Assembly (NCBI RefSeq): GCF_001514285.1
Contig: NZ_KQ949024.1
Coordinates: 256,405-320,404 of the forward strand
DNA length: 64,000 nucleotides
Origin: Streptomyces sp. DSM 15324
GTDB taxonomy: Bacteria; Actinomycetota; Actinomycetes; Streptomycetales; Streptomycetaceae
Direction: 5' to 3'
Of the stretch, positions 16,125 to 24,835 are shown piece after piece; the first letter of the stretch is position 1, and the number at the start of each line of letters is the position of its first letter. The notes beneath the pieces are model-generated. The model had not been told where the DNA came from, searched no databases, and saw only the letters and a program-made list of their open reading frames with translations. The translations under genes were made by a program, and so were the position numbers.

Positions 16125-18053
16125 ATGATCCACGGCACCGCCGGCGGCGCCCCCCGCCCGCACCCTCACCCGCGCCCGGGCCCCGACGGGGACCCGGGCT
16201 CTCGTACGACGGTCCCGGCGACGCCCACCGCCGGCGCCGCCGCGCTGCACCTGGTGCGCACCACCCTCGCCCACAGCCGGGCCGCGGCGCTCCGGCTGGC
16301 CTGGTGGACGCTGGTCTCGGCGACGCCCGCCCTCGTCTCCGGCAAGGCGCTCGCCCTCGCCGTCGACGAGGGCTTCCTCGCCCACCGCCCCCGCACGGCG
16401 GCCCTGGGCCTGGCGGTGTTCGCCCTGTGCACGGTGGGCGGGGCCTGGGCGAGCCGGCAGACCTACCCCTGGCTGGCCGAGATCGTCGAGCCGCTGCGGG
16501 ACCGGCTGCTCGGCGAGGTCGTCACCGGCACGCTGCGCCGCGCGGTGGGGCGCGGCGCCCGGCGGGACGGCGCCGACGCCGTCGCGGTGGCGCAGCTGAC
16601 CCGGCAGGTGGAGGCGGTCCGTGACGCGCTCGCCGGACAGCTCATGCTGGTCTGGCAGTTCGTGCTGACGGTCGGGGCCGTGGTGGTGGGCACCGCCTTC
16701 ATCGCCCCGGCCGCCGTACCGCTCGTGGCCGTGCCGCTGGTGCTGGCGCTGGGCGTGTTCGCCGTCCTGGCCCCGGCGACCGTCCGGCGCCAGCACGCGG
16801 CGTTCCAGTCCGAGGAGGCGCTCGCACGGGAGACCGTCGCCACGGTCGGGGCGCTGCGCGACATCGTCGCGACCGGCACCCACGACCGGGCGGAGCAGGA
16901 GGTGCTGGACGCGGTGCGGGCCCAGTTGCGCGCCTCCCGGAAGCTCGCGACCGTGGCGGCGGTGCGCCGGGTGATCGTGGCGCTGGGGGCGCACAGCCCG
17001 CTGCTGCTGGTGGTGCTCGCCGCGCCGGGCCTGGTGGAGCGCGGTACGACCCCGGGCGATGTGGTGGGCGTGCTCAGCTATGTCCTGTCCACGCTCGAAC
17101 CCGCCGTCCGGCTGCTGGTGCAGGGCGTCGGCGCCTCCTGGCTGCGGCTGTCGGTGGCGGCGGAGCGGCTCGCGGGGGCGGCGCGCCATCCCGCACCCCC
17201 CGAGGACCCCGACCCCGCGCTGCGGCCCGCCGACGGATCGGTCGTGCTGTCGGACGTCACCTTCGCCTACGGCCCGGACGCCGATCCGGTGGTCGACGGC
17301 CTCGACCTGTCCCTCGCGCACGGCGACCACCTGGCCGTGGTCGGGCCCTCCGGCGTGGGGAAGTCCACCACGGCCGACCTCCTCACCGGGATCCTCCCGC
17401 CCGACCGGGGGCGGGTCGTCCTCGGGGGCGTGCCGCTCGACCGGGTCGCCCGGGCCGACCTGAGCAGGGCCCGGGCGCTGCTCCCGCAGAACCCCTATGT
17501 CTTCGCGGGGACGTTGCGCGAGAACCTCTGCCAACTGGCCCCCGGCGCCCCGGAGGAGGCCGTCGCCCGCACCGTGGAGGAACTCGGCCTGGACCGGGTC
17601 GTGCGGCGGCTGGGCGGGCTCGACGGCCGGCTGGACCCGGCCGGGCTGTCCTCGGGCGAGCGGCAGCTCGTCGCGCTGGCGCGGGTCCATCTCTCGCCCG
17701 CCGCGCTGGTGGTGCTCGACGAGGCGACACGGCACCTGGACGCCGGGGCGGAGCGGCGGGTGGAGGAGGCGTTCCGGCGGCGGCCCGGCACGGTCGTCAC
17801 CCTCGCGCACCGGCTGGCCCTCGCCCGCCGCGCGGACAAGGTGCTCCTGCTGGACGGGCGGCGGGCCTGGGTCGGCACGCATGACGCGCTGCTGGCCCAA
17901 GTCCCTTTCTACGCCGATCTGGTGGGCATCTGGAACACCGGTACGGCCGGACCCGGCGACGACGGGCCCGGCACGGGCGGGAACCGGCTCAGCAGCCCGG
18001 ACGCAGCATCAGATCGCTCATCGTCGCGTCCTTCGGCAGACCGAGCGCCGTGA
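16125..18053 (+). CDS. ABC exporter half-transporter with consensus ATP site (RamB-like)
   Basis: The 642-residue half-transporter starts at ATG 16125. About 45 Pro/Gly-rich residues precede the membrane domain (40-340). The nucleotide-binding domain has a canonical Walker A (GPSGVGKST, Lys413) and Walker B with catalytic Glu (VVLDEATRHLD), but the signature is LSSGE instead of LSGGQ. Paired with the preceding protein, this gives one working and one degenerate ATP site. The 105 bp before the gene are rich in accgga/ggaccg repeats. The last 22 codons overlap the convergent SDR gene, so the C-terminal tail (SSPDAASDRSSSRPSADRAP) may be recently extended. Confidence 0.88.
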   Translation: MIHGTAGGAPRPHPHPRPGPDGDPGSRTTVPATPTAGAAALHLVRTTLAHSRAAALRLAWWTLVSATPALVSGKALALAVDEGFLAHRPRTAALGLAVFALCTVGGAWASRQTYPWLAEIVEPLRDRLLGEVVTGTLRRAVGRGARRDGADAVAVAQLTRQVEAVRDALAGQLMLVWQFVLTVGAVVVGTAFIAPAAVPLVAVPLVLALGVFAVLAPATVRRQHAAFQSEEALARETVATVGALRDIVATGTHDRAEQEVLDAVRAQLRASRKLATVAAVRRVIVALGAHSPLLLVVLAAPGLVERGTTPGDVVGVLSYVLSTLEPAVRLLVQGVGASWLRLSVAAERLAGAARHPAPPEDPDPALRPADGSVVLSDVTFAYGPDADPVVDGLDLSLAHGDHLAVVGPSGVGKSTTADLLTGILPPDRGRVVLGGVPLDRVARADLSRARALLPQNPYVFAGTLRENLCQLAPGAPEEAVARTVEELGLDRVVRRLGGLDGRLDPAGLSSGERQLVALARVHLSPAALVVLDEATRHLDAGAERRVEEAFRRRPGTVVTLAHRLALARRADKVLLLDGRRAWVGTHDALLAQVPFYADLVGIWNTGTAGPGDDGPGTGGNRLSSPDAASDRSSSRPSADRAP

Positions 18054-18678
18054 CGACGGCGGCGGCCACGGACGCCGGGCGCATATGGGCCTGCGGTTGG
18101 TAGGGCAGTCCGAACTGCTGGTGCAGCCGGACCTGCATCGGGGTGTCGGTCTCGCCCGGGTAGACGGTGGTGACCCGGACGCCGTGCTCGTGCTCCTCCG
18201 CTCTCAGGGTCTCGGCCAGCGCCTTCAGGCCGAACTTGGACGCCGCGTAGGCGCCGAGGCGCGGGGGCGCGTGCACGCCCGCTCCCGAGTTCATGAAGAC
18301 GACCTGCCCGCGGGCCGCCCGCAGCGCGGGCAGCAGCAGCCGGGTGAGCTCCGCCGGAGCGACGAGGTTGACGGCGAGCGTGCGCTCCCAGACCTCCGCG
18401 CCGACCTCACCGACCCGCCCCGACTCGGCCACACCGGCCACGTGCAGCAGCCCGTCCAGCCGGGGCGGCAGCTCTTGCTTCTCCAGCCGGGTGGGCAGCG
18501 CACCCGGCTCGGCCAGGTCCGCCACCACGGTCCGGCTGCGGGGAAACCGCGCCCGCAGCGTCCCGGCCCTCGTCTCGTCCCGGGCCAGCAGCCACAACTC
18601 GTGGCCGCGCTCGGCGACATGGGCGGCCAGGGCCGCTCCGATGCCGGAACCGGCACCTGTGATCAGAAACACTCCCAT
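17989..18678 (-). CDS. Short-chain dehydrogenase/reductase
   Basis: The 229-residue protein from ATG 18678 has the cofactor motif TGAGSGIG at residues 6-13, catalytic Ser in FMNSGAGVH, the YAASK Tyr/Lys pair, and NLVAPAEL for the structural Asn. It belongs to classical SDRs using NAD(P)H. The substrate is unknown. A TTG start at 18696 is also possible. Its 3-prime end overlaps the exporter gene by 65 bp on the other strand. It is probably not part of lanthipeptide synthesis, although a tailoring role cannot be excluded. Confidence 0.9.
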   Translation of the reverse strand: MGVFLITGAGSGIGAALAAHVAERGHELWLLARDETRAGTLRARFPRSRTVVADLAEPGALPTRLEKQELPPRLDGLLHVAGVAESGRVGEVGAEVWERTLAVNLVAPAELTRLLLPALRAARGQVVFMNSGAGVHAPPRLGAYAASKFGLKALAETLRAEEHEHGVRVTTVYPGETDTPMQVRLHQQFGLPYQPQAHMRPASVAAAVVTALGLPKDATMSDLMLRPGC

Positions 18679-19125
18679 AACCTGATACTTACCCAATATG
18701 GCGTTCTTTTCCCCTACGGGGAGGGCGAGTTCGGGCAGAGCGGGGGCACGGTGCGGGCGGACATGCCTCGCCCCGCGGCCGTGGTGCGTGGGGGGCCGCG
18801 GGGCGAAGGGGGACGGGATCAGCGTCGGGTCGGGACCCGGCTGCCCGGCTGCTCGGCTGCTCGGCTGTTCCTCGCGCCGTTCCTCGGGCCGGTCCGTGGG
18901 GGGACTCGGCAGTCGTGGTCGATCAGGTCGAGCGTGGCGGGTGATGCGTGGGGGGAATCCCTTGGCTTCATGATGACGCGCGTAGACGCTGACATGTCAA
19001 TGACAACGCTGCGGAATCTCCCGTCCCGTCCCATGAGTTTTCCGCGAATTAACGGCCGCCGCCGTGCGCGGAGCCGTCCCGGGGCGGGGCGCGGCGTCCG
19101 CACTCGGCTCGCGTGCGTCCCGCGC
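18679..19125. other. Intergenic region with hairpin and short repeats
   Basis: These 447 bp hold no gene I can support. They contain the long hairpin at 18768-18806, a ctgctcgg-type short repeat near 18840-18870, and a 10-bp palindrome TGACATGTCA at 18990-18999. A minus-strand TTGACA at 19000-18995 may belong to a promoter directed towards the SDR gene. Confidence 0.5.
18768..18806. terminator. 13-bp perfect hairpin
   Basis: TCGCCCCGCGGCC, a 13-base loop and GGCCGCGGGGCGA pair perfectly. It lies about 90 bp upstream of the SDR start and 320 bp beyond the AIM24 stop, so it may end readthrough from AIM24 before the SDR promoter. The role is inferred from structure. Confidence 0.5.
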
Positions 19126-19944
19126 TCAGCCCGCGTTCGTCGAGAAGAGCCCGCCCGTCGGACCCTGCTTGTCGCCGCCCTGGGCCTTCTTCAGGGCGTT
19201 GGCGAGGCTCTCGATGGTGAGGGACTGCAGGATGACGCGGCCGTTGCCCTCCAGGGTGGCCAGGGAGAGGCCCTCGCCGCCGAAGACCGCGTTCATGAGG
19301 CCCTGGCGGTTGAGGCCGCCGACGCGCTGGACGCCGTACTGGATTCCCTCCTCGAAGGCGACCACACAGCCGGTGTCGACCTCGATGCGGCCGCCGAAAT
19401 CGGCCGGGTTCAGGTCGATGAAGTTGCCCGCGCCGGCGATGATCACCGTGCCGTGTCCGGTGAACTTCTCCAGGACGAAGCCCTCGCCGCCCTTCGTGCC
19501 GGTGCGGCCGCCCTGGAAGGCGATGCCGAACTCGACGGTGGACTCCGCGGCGACGAAGGCGTCCTTCTCGGCGAACCACGCGCGCGTGCCGTTCAGCTCC
19601 AGGGCGCGCATCTCGCCCGGGAGGACGCCCGCGAAACCGACCGTGCCCTCGCCGCCCTGGGCGGTGAAGTACTGGAACGCCAGGGACTCCCCCGCGAGGG
19701 CGCGCTGGCCGACCTGCATGGCGGTGCCCATGGCCTGGCGGAGCATGCCGCCCATGCCGCCGCCGCTGCCGCCGTTCTGCGGCGGCGCGCCGCTCCCGGA
19801 GGGGCCGCCCAGGCGGGTCTCCATGGTCACGTTCGTGGTCTTGAACAGGAACTTTCCGGCTTCGCAGTAGACGGTCTGGCCGGGAGCGAGGTTGACGACC
19901 GCCATCTGCATGGCGTTGCCGACGATGTCTTGCTGAAGGGTCAC
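19126..19944 (-). CDS. AIM24-family protein
   Basis: The protein is about 272 residues long, with a start chosen at GTG 19944 (VTLQQDIVGNAMQMAV). It shows the beta-rich AIM24 fold: LAPGQTVYCEAGKFLFKTTN at the start, repeated Gly-turn strands (GFVLEKFTGHGTVIIAGAG), and a Gly-rich insertion (GGSGGGMGGMLRQAMG) near residues 50-65. The family is named for a yeast mitochondrial protein; the bacterial function is unknown. No good ribosome site is seen for either GTG 19944 or ATG 19911. It lies just after the allantoicase gene on the same strand, with 95 bp between them. Confidence 0.88.
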   Translation of the reverse strand: MTLQQDIVGNAMQMAVVNLAPGQTVYCEAGKFLFKTTNVTMETRLGGPSGSGAPPQNGGSGGGMGGMLRQAMGTAMQVGQRALAGESLAFQYFTAQGGEGTVGFAGVLPGEMRALELNGTRAWFAEKDAFVAAESTVEFGIAFQGGRTGTKGGEGFVLEKFTGHGTVIIAGAGNFIDLNPADFGGRIEVDTGCVVAFEEGIQYGVQRVGGLNRQGLMNAVFGGEGLSLATLEGNGRVILQSLTIESLANALKKAQGGDKQGPTGGLFSTNAG

Positions 19945-20039
19945 GGAGAGAGAACGTGGGAGGCGGAGGGAAGAGTTCCGCTCCGCAGGTACGAGGTGAG
20001 GTCGGCGCGGCGTCCGGGCGGTCGCGGCTGCGCGGGACG

Positions 20040-21164
20040 TCAGCCGTTCAGTTCGCGGTGGCGGGCCTCCAGGCGGCTGGCGCCCTTCTGCGTGAGGGTG
20101 CCGTGGAGGCGGAGGCGGGAGATGCCCCCGTCGGGGTAGATGTCCACGCGCGCGTGGGTGGCGACGGTGGGGGCGGGGAGGGGGAAGCGGTGGTTCGTGT
20201 CGGGCTGGAGTCGGGTGCGGGGGAGGATCTCGGTCCAGTCGCCGTCGTCGCCGTCGGCACCGTCGCGCACGGAGACCGACGCCCAGCCGGCGCTGTTGCC
20301 CTTCAGATACGCCGTGTCGATCTCCACGGCGCGGATCACGGACTGGGCGACCAGCCGGTAGCGGATCCAGTCGTTGCCCTGGTCGCGCCGTCGGCGGGTC
20401 TCCCAGCCGTCGTCCATCTGGCGGGAGCGGCCGGGGCGGATGGTGTTCGAGGGGGGTGAGTAGAAGCGGTTCGAGGCGTCCTCGGCCCGGCCGCCGTTCT
20501 CCAGGGCGACGACGTCGAAGGTGCCGAGCAGCGCGAGCCACGCGGGGTCCGGGACGACCTCGCCGTACACCCGCAGGCGCGCGATGCCGCCGTCGGGGTG
20601 CTGGTTGACGCGCAGGTGGGTGAAGCGCTGTTCGACGGAGACGGCGAAGCCGTTCGCCGCGTGGCCGCCGACGGGGGTGCGCGGGACCAGGGGCGTCCAT
20701 TTCACGTCGTCGCCGAGGAGGTCCTGCGGGGACGGGGTGCCGGGGAGGGACGTGCCCTCGACGGAGACGGCCTGCGGGTAGTTGCCGCGGAAGTGGGCGG
20801 TGTCGACGACGATCCCGCGGATCACCCCGGGCGCGCCGAGGCGGACCAGCGCCCAGTCGTGGTCGTCGGCCGCGGGCCAGGGGTGGGCGGCGGACACCCC
20901 GCGCCGGCGCCGGGTCTCCCAGCCGTCCATGATCTTGCCCTTGTGGCCGAAGCGCTCGGGGTCGAACTCGGCGCGGTGGGGCAGCAGCAGGTTCTCGCGC
21001 TCCGCGAAGAACTCGTCGTTCGCGGCGACGACGGCGGCGCCGAGCTGCCGGTCGGCGAGGTCGGCGAGGTGGGTGAAGGGGAAGTCGGCGGTGCGGTAGT
21101 CCGCGTACGGGTCGCCGCCGCCGTAGGGGTGCGCGTCGCCGGTGAAGGTCGGTATCGCTGCCAC
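20040..21164 (-). CDS. alc: Allantoicase
   Basis: The 374-residue protein from GTG 21164 consists of two related jelly-roll halves. Each has a GKIMDGWETRRRR or SRQMDDGWETRRRR motif, followed by a strand with VIRGIVVDTAHFRGN or VIRAVEIDTAYLKGN and an HPDGGIARLRVYGE or YPDGGISRLRLHG end. This duplication is diagnostic of allantoicase, which splits allantoate to ureidoglycolate and urea. It follows allantoinase by 37 bp on the same strand, so the two steps are cotranscribed. A GAAAGG ribosome site precedes the GTG. Confidence 0.95.
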   Translation of the reverse strand: MAAIPTFTGDAHPYGGGDPYADYRTADFPFTHLADLADRQLGAAVVAANDEFFAERENLLLPHRAEFDPERFGHKGKIMDGWETRRRRGVSAAHPWPAADDHDWALVRLGAPGVIRGIVVDTAHFRGNYPQAVSVEGTSLPGTPSPQDLLGDDVKWTPLVPRTPVGGHAANGFAVSVEQRFTHLRVNQHPDGGIARLRVYGEVVPDPAWLALLGTFDVVALENGGRAEDASNRFYSPPSNTIRPGRSRQMDDGWETRRRRDQGNDWIRYRLVAQSVIRAVEIDTAYLKGNSAGWASVSVRDGADGDDGDWTEILPRTRLQPDTNHRFPLPAPTVATHARVDIYPDGGISRLRLHGTLTQKGASRLEARHRELNG

Positions 21165-21201
21165 GGGGTGTGCCTTTCGGGATCGGCCGGTGCGGATGCG
21201 C

Positions 21202-22542
21202 TCAGGGGGTGCGGGTGAGCAGGGTGCCCTTCGGCGCGGTGAACTCGCCGTCGGCGACGATGCGTTCACCCCGCAGCCAGGTCGAGCGCACGACGCCGTA
21301 CAGGGTCCGGCCGGCGTACGCGGTGACACGGTTGCGGTGCTGGAGGGCGGCCGGGTCGACGGTGAAGCTCGCGTCGGGGGCGAGGACGGCGAAGTCGGCG
21401 TCACGGCCCGCCTCGATGGCCCCCTTGCGGGCGTCCAGGCCGACGAGCCGCGCGGTGTTCGCCGACATCCAGCGGACGACGTCCTCCAGGCCGTGCCCGC
21501 GTCGGCGGGCTTCGGTCCAGACCGCCGCGAGGCTGAGCTGGAGGCCGGAGATGCCGCCCCAGGCCGTCGCGAAGTCGCCGGTCTTCAGGTCGGCCGTCGA
21601 CGGGGAGTGGTCCGTGACCACGCAGTCGACGGTCCCGTCGGCGAGGGCCTGCCAGAGCAGGTCCTGGTTGGCGGCCTCGCGGATGGGCGGGCAGCACTTG
21701 AACTCGCTGGCGCCGTCCGGGACCTCCTCGGCGGTGAGGGTGAGGTAGTGGGGGCAGGTCTCGGCCGTGATGCGGACCCCCTCCGCCTTGGCGGCCGCGA
21801 TCAGCGGCAGCGCGTCGCTGGAGGACAGGTGCAGCACGTGCACACGTGCGTGGAGGCGTTTCGCCCGGTCGATCAGCGCGGCGACGGCGGTGTCCTCGGC
21901 GGCGCGGGGGCGGCTGGCCAGGAAGTCGGCGTAGCGCGGGCCGCCCTGCTGCGGGGCGGCGTCGAGGTGGTGCGGGTCCTCGGCGTGGACGATGAGCAGG
22001 CCGCCGAAGCCGGCGATCTCGGTCAGGGAGCGGGTCAGTGCGTCCAGGTCCAGGTGGGGGAACTCGTCCACGCCGGACGGGGACAGGAACGCCTTGAAGC
22101 CGAAGACACCGGCGTCGTGCAGGGGGCGCAGGTCCTTGACGTTGTCGGGCAGGGCGCCGCCCCAGAAGCCGATGTCGATGTGCGCCTTGTCGGCGGCGAC
22201 CTCCCGCTTGACGCGCAGGTGGTCGACGGTCGTGGTGGGCGGCAGGGAGTTGAGGGGCATGTCGACGAGGGTGGTGATGCCGCCGGCCGCCGCCGCGCGG
22301 GTGGCGGTCCAGAAGCCCTCCCAGTGCGTACGGCCGGGGTCGTTGACGTGCACATGGGTGTCGACCAGGCCGGGCAGCAGGACGTCGTCGCCGAGGTCCT
22401 CCAGGCGGGCCCCCGCGGGGAGCGGGGCGTCGTACGGCAGCACGGCCGTGATCGTCCCGCCGGAGACGGCGACCGAGGCGGCGCGCGTCCCTTCGGGGGT
22501 GATGACGCGCGTCGAGCGCAGCACCAGTTCAGCGTCGGACAC
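21202..22542 (-). CDS. allB: Allantoinase
   Basis: The 446-residue cyclic amidohydrolase opens the hydantoin ring of allantoin to give allantoate. Metal-binding residues are visible: HVHVNDPG near residue 60, the carboxylated Lys in [11 protein letters not shown] near 147, His in IVHAEDP, His in HVLHLSSSD, and Asp in VTDHSP. FEAL-type length and order match the family. It is the first gene of a minus-strand operon with allantoicase, and 42 bp upstream of its start lies the inverted repeat proposed as the AllR operator. The IclR regulator gene is divergent. Confidence 0.96.
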   Translation of the reverse strand: MSDAELVLRSTRVITPEGTRAASVAVSGGTITAVLPYDAPLPAGARLEDLGDDVLLPGLVDTHVHVNDPGRTHWEGFWTATRAAAAGGITTLVDMPLNSLPPTTTVDHLRVKREVAADKAHIDIGFWGGALPDNVKDLRPLHDAGVFGFKAFLSPSGVDEFPHLDLDALTRSLTEIAGFGGLLIVHAEDPHHLDAAPQQGGPRYADFLASRPRAAEDTAVAALIDRAKRLHARVHVLHLSSSDALPLIAAAKAEGVRITAETCPHYLTLTAEEVPDGASEFKCCPPIREAANQDLLWQALADGTVDCVVTDHSPSTADLKTGDFATAWGGISGLQLSLAAVWTEARRRGHGLEDVVRWMSANTARLVGLDARKGAIEAGRDADFAVLAPDASFTVDPAALQHRNRVTAYAGRTLYGVVRSTWLRGERIVADGEFTAPKGTLLTRTP

Positions 22543-22583
22543 CCGGACCCCTCTCTGCCGCCGTTTACTTCCGCGTAACGGAA

Positions 22584-22600
22584 TTCAACGTTCTGTTGAA
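22584..22600. promoter_or_regulatory. Candidate AllR operator, allantoinase promoter
   Basis: TTCAAC-gttct-GTTGAA is a perfect 6-bp inverted repeat with a 5-base spacer, 42-58 bp upstream of allB. Near-identical sites occur before malate synthase (24744-24760) and before the urate operon (39738-39754). A second imperfect repeat (TTTCC-N7-GGAAA) lies further along, near 22677. Confidence 0.75.
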
Positions 22601-22792
22601 GGAGTCTTCCCCGCCGCCTCGCGAGCGTCAAGGGCGCCCCACCTCCAGGGTGCCCCCACCGCCGCCACTCCGGATGTTTCCATGAAGCGGAAAGAGAATT
22701 CCAACGATCAGAACGTAGCTATGCACGACCGGGGAGTCAACCGACCGCCGGGTAGGCTTCAGCTCCTCCCGCCAGTGTCGAAAGGACGCGCC

Positions 22793-23590
22793 GTGCCGAC
22801 GTCGAGCGCCAGCACCTCCGATTCCGCCCGGTCCGCCGGCGGCGGGGTCCAGTCCCTCGAGCGCGCCTTCGACCTGCTGGAGCGGATGGCGGACGCGGGC
22901 GGCGAGGTCGGGCTGAGCGAGCTGTCGGTGAGCAGCGGGCTGCCGCTGCCCACCATCCACCGGCTGATGCGCACGCTCGTCGCCTGCGGGTACGTCCGTC
23001 AGCAGCCCAACCGCCGGTACGCGCTCGGCCCGCGGCTGATCCGGCTCGGCGAGTCGGCGTCGCGGCTGCTCGGCACCTGGGCGCGCCCCTATCTGGCCCG
23101 TCTGGTCGAGGAGACCGGGGAGACGGCGAACATGGCGCTGCTCGACGGGGACGAGATCGTGTACGTGGCCCAGGTGCCGTCGAAGCACTCGATGCGGATG
23201 TTCACCGAGGTGGGGCGGCGGGTGCTGCCGCACTCCACGGGGGTGGGCAAGGCCCTGCTCGCGGGGTTCCCGGACGCCGAGGTGCGCGCGCTGCTCGCCC
23301 GGACAGGCATGCCGGCCGCGACCGAGAAGACGATCACCACACCGGAGGCCTTCCTCGCGGCCCTGGCGGACGTGCGCCGGGCGGGCTACGCGGTCGACGA
23401 CAACGAGCAGGAGATCGGCGTCCGCTGTCTCGCGGTGTCCGTGCCCGACTCCCCCACCGCGGCGGCCGTCTCCATCTCCGGCCCTGCGGGCCGCGTCACG
23501 GACGCGGCGACGCAGCACATCGTCCCGGTGCTCCAGCAGGTGGCCGCGGACCTCTCGCACGCCCTGACGAACCCTGGCCCGGCGGTCTAG
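22793..23590 (+). CDS. allR: IclR-family regulator, probable allantoin repressor AllR
   Basis: The 265-residue protein starts at GTG 22793 after AAAGGA. The N-terminal winged helix (about 15-75) shows VQSLERAFDLLERMAD and the recognition helix LSVSSGLPLPTIHRLMRTL. The C-terminal IclR effector domain has NMALLDGDEIVYVAQVPS, HSTGVGKALLA and GYAVDDNEQEIGVRCLAV. It lies divergent from the allantoinase-allantoicase operon with the shared operator between them. In S. coelicolor an IclR protein named AllR represses allantoin catabolism; I assign this protein by location and by the operator, not by alignment. Confidence 0.87.
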   Translation: MPTSSASTSDSARSAGGGVQSLERAFDLLERMADAGGEVGLSELSVSSGLPLPTIHRLMRTLVACGYVRQQPNRRYALGPRLIRLGESASRLLGTWARPYLARLVEETGETANMALLDGDEIVYVAQVPSKHSMRMFTEVGRRVLPHSTGVGKALLAGFPDAEVRALLARTGMPAATEKTITTPEAFLAALADVRRAGYAVDDNEQEIGVRCLAVSVPDSPTAAAVSISGPAGRVTDAATQHIVPVLQQVAADLSHALTNPGPAV

Positions 23591-23629
23591 AACTGCGGCT
23601 CCCCGGGTGTCCGTCCCGCCGGGAGACGC

Positions 23630-23917
23630 TCAGCCGCGCGGCGGCTCGGCGAACAGGTCGACCGCCCTGCGGACCTGGGTGAGGCCCTGGCGGAGGGCGC
23701 TGACCGAGCCGATGGCACCGGCGATCAGCAGCAGGGAGCGGCGCAGGCGCGGTATCTCGGGGGTGCCGCCGGCGGCCATGGCGGCCAGGGCGGCGAGCTC
23801 CTCCTCCGCGATGTCCCGGTCCCGGAAGTCCGCCGGGTGCGCGGCGAGCTCCCGGCGCAGCCGGGACACGGCGGAGCGCAGCTCCCCCACCCGCGGATCC
23901 TTGTCGCTGCCCGTCAC
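23630..23917 (-). CDS. Small helical protein (probably DUF5955-type)
   Basis: The protein is 95 residues from GTG 23917, which has GGAG nine bases upstream; GTG 23932 is an alternative. It begins with a charged coiled segment (RVGELRSAVSRLRRELAAHP, AEEELAALAAMA) and ends with a hydrophobic one (RRSLLLIAGAIGSVSALRQGL). I recall a similar conserved small protein beside the allantoin regulator in other streptomycetes, unverified. Function unknown; it converges with allR. Confidence 0.75.
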   Translation of the reverse strand: MTGSDKDPRVGELRSAVSRLRRELAAHPADFRDRDIAEEELAALAAMAAGGTPEIPRLRRSLLLIAGAIGSVSALRQGLTQVRRAVDLFAEPPRG

Positions 23918-24124
23918 AGGCTTCTGCTCCACGCTCCGCAACGCTGTCCTCCCCCTCGCACCCCGTTGTACGTGTGCACGTCCGGCGCCGGGTGCCGATC
24001 GGGCCCCGGACGCCGCGGGCGCCCAGTTAACGCCACCTCGGGCCATGGGCGCCAGTCCGCTGCGTCACCGATGTGCTGCGCAGCGTGATCCGCGCGCCCC
24101 GGCCGCGTGCGGTATGCAGGAGCC

Positions 24125-24772
24125 ATGACGTACGACGTGGAAGAGGTCGCCGGGCTGGTGCTGGCGGCGGGGGGCGGGCGGCGGCTCGGCGGGCGCCCGA
24201 AGGCACTGCTGTCGCACCGGGGACGGCCGCTGGTGGAGCACGCGGCGGAGGTGCTGCGGGCGGCCGGCTGCACGCGGGTGCACGTGGTCCTCGGGGCCGC
24301 CGCCGCGGCCGTACGGGAGCGGGCGCGGCTGGCGGGGTGCGTGCTGGTGGAGAACCTGCGGTGGGAGGAGGGCATGGGCACGTCGCTGCGGGCCGGCCTG
24401 GACTCGCTCGCGGGGACGGGGGCGCGGGCGGCGCTGGTGTCCCTCGTCGACCAGCCCGGCATCGGGGTGGAGGCGACGGCCCGGGTGCTCGCCGCGTACG
24501 AGGGAGAGGGGTCGCTGGCCGCGGCGGCCTACGACGGCGTACGCGGTCATCCCGTGCTGTTCGGGGCGGCGCACTGGGCGGGCGTGACACGGGGCGCGCG
24601 GGGCGACCAGGGGGCGCGCGCGTATCTGACCGCGCACGCGGCCGAGGTGGTCCTCGTCGAGTGCGGTGACACAGGACTGCCGTACGACATCGACACCCCC
24701 GGGGATCTGGCCCGGCTGGGCCCCGATCCGGAGGCGCCCCGAGATCAACAAACCATTGAACTTCCACGATGA
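24125..24772 (+). CDS. MobA-like NTP transferase (molybdenum-cofactor cytidylyltransferase type)
   Basis: The 215-residue protein from ATG 24125 has the nucleotidyltransferase signature LAAGGGRRLGGRPKALL at residues 12-28, a VDQPG metal motif in place of the usual xDxP and the closing DIDTPGDL. Members such as MocA load CMP or GMP onto molybdopterin for xanthine dehydrogenase-type enzymes. That would fit the purine-catabolism setting, since xanthine dehydrogenase makes urate. No dehydrogenase genes lie in the window. The last codons contain the operator for the following malate synthase gene. Confidence 0.85.
   Translation: MTYDVEEVAGLVLAAGGGRRLGGRPKALLSHRGRPLVEHAAEVLRAAGCTRVHVVLGAAAAAVRERARLAGCVLVENLRWEEGMGTSLRAGLDSLAGTGARAALVSLVDQPGIGVEATARVLAAYEGEGSLAAAAYDGVRGHPVLFGAAHWAGVTRGARGDQGARAYLTAHAAEVVLVECGDTGLPYDIDTPGDLARLGPDPEAPRDQQTIELPR
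24744..24760. promoter_or_regulatory. Candidate AllR operator, malate synthase promoter
   Basis: ATCAAC-aaacc-ATTGAA matches the 17-bp operator pattern TTCAAC-N5-GTTGAA with two substitutions. It sits 76-92 bp upstream of aceB and inside the 3-prime end of the nucleotidyltransferase gene. Confidence 0.6.
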
Positions 24773-24835
24773 GGAAACTAGTATCCACTTTTACCAGGGC
24801 ACCCGGTGCCACGCTCGCTGAAGGAAGTGACCTCC

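Noticed and set aside
14430..17900. A 1156-codon minus-strand open frame opposite the exporter genes
   Set aside because: Composition is Arg/Gly/His-rich with no domain; it mirrors two clear ABC genes and is a codon-bias shadow.
18819..19103. Minus-strand 94-codon frame between SDR and AIM24
   Set aside because: Arg/Pro-rich with no ribosome site or family likeness; the region looks non-coding.
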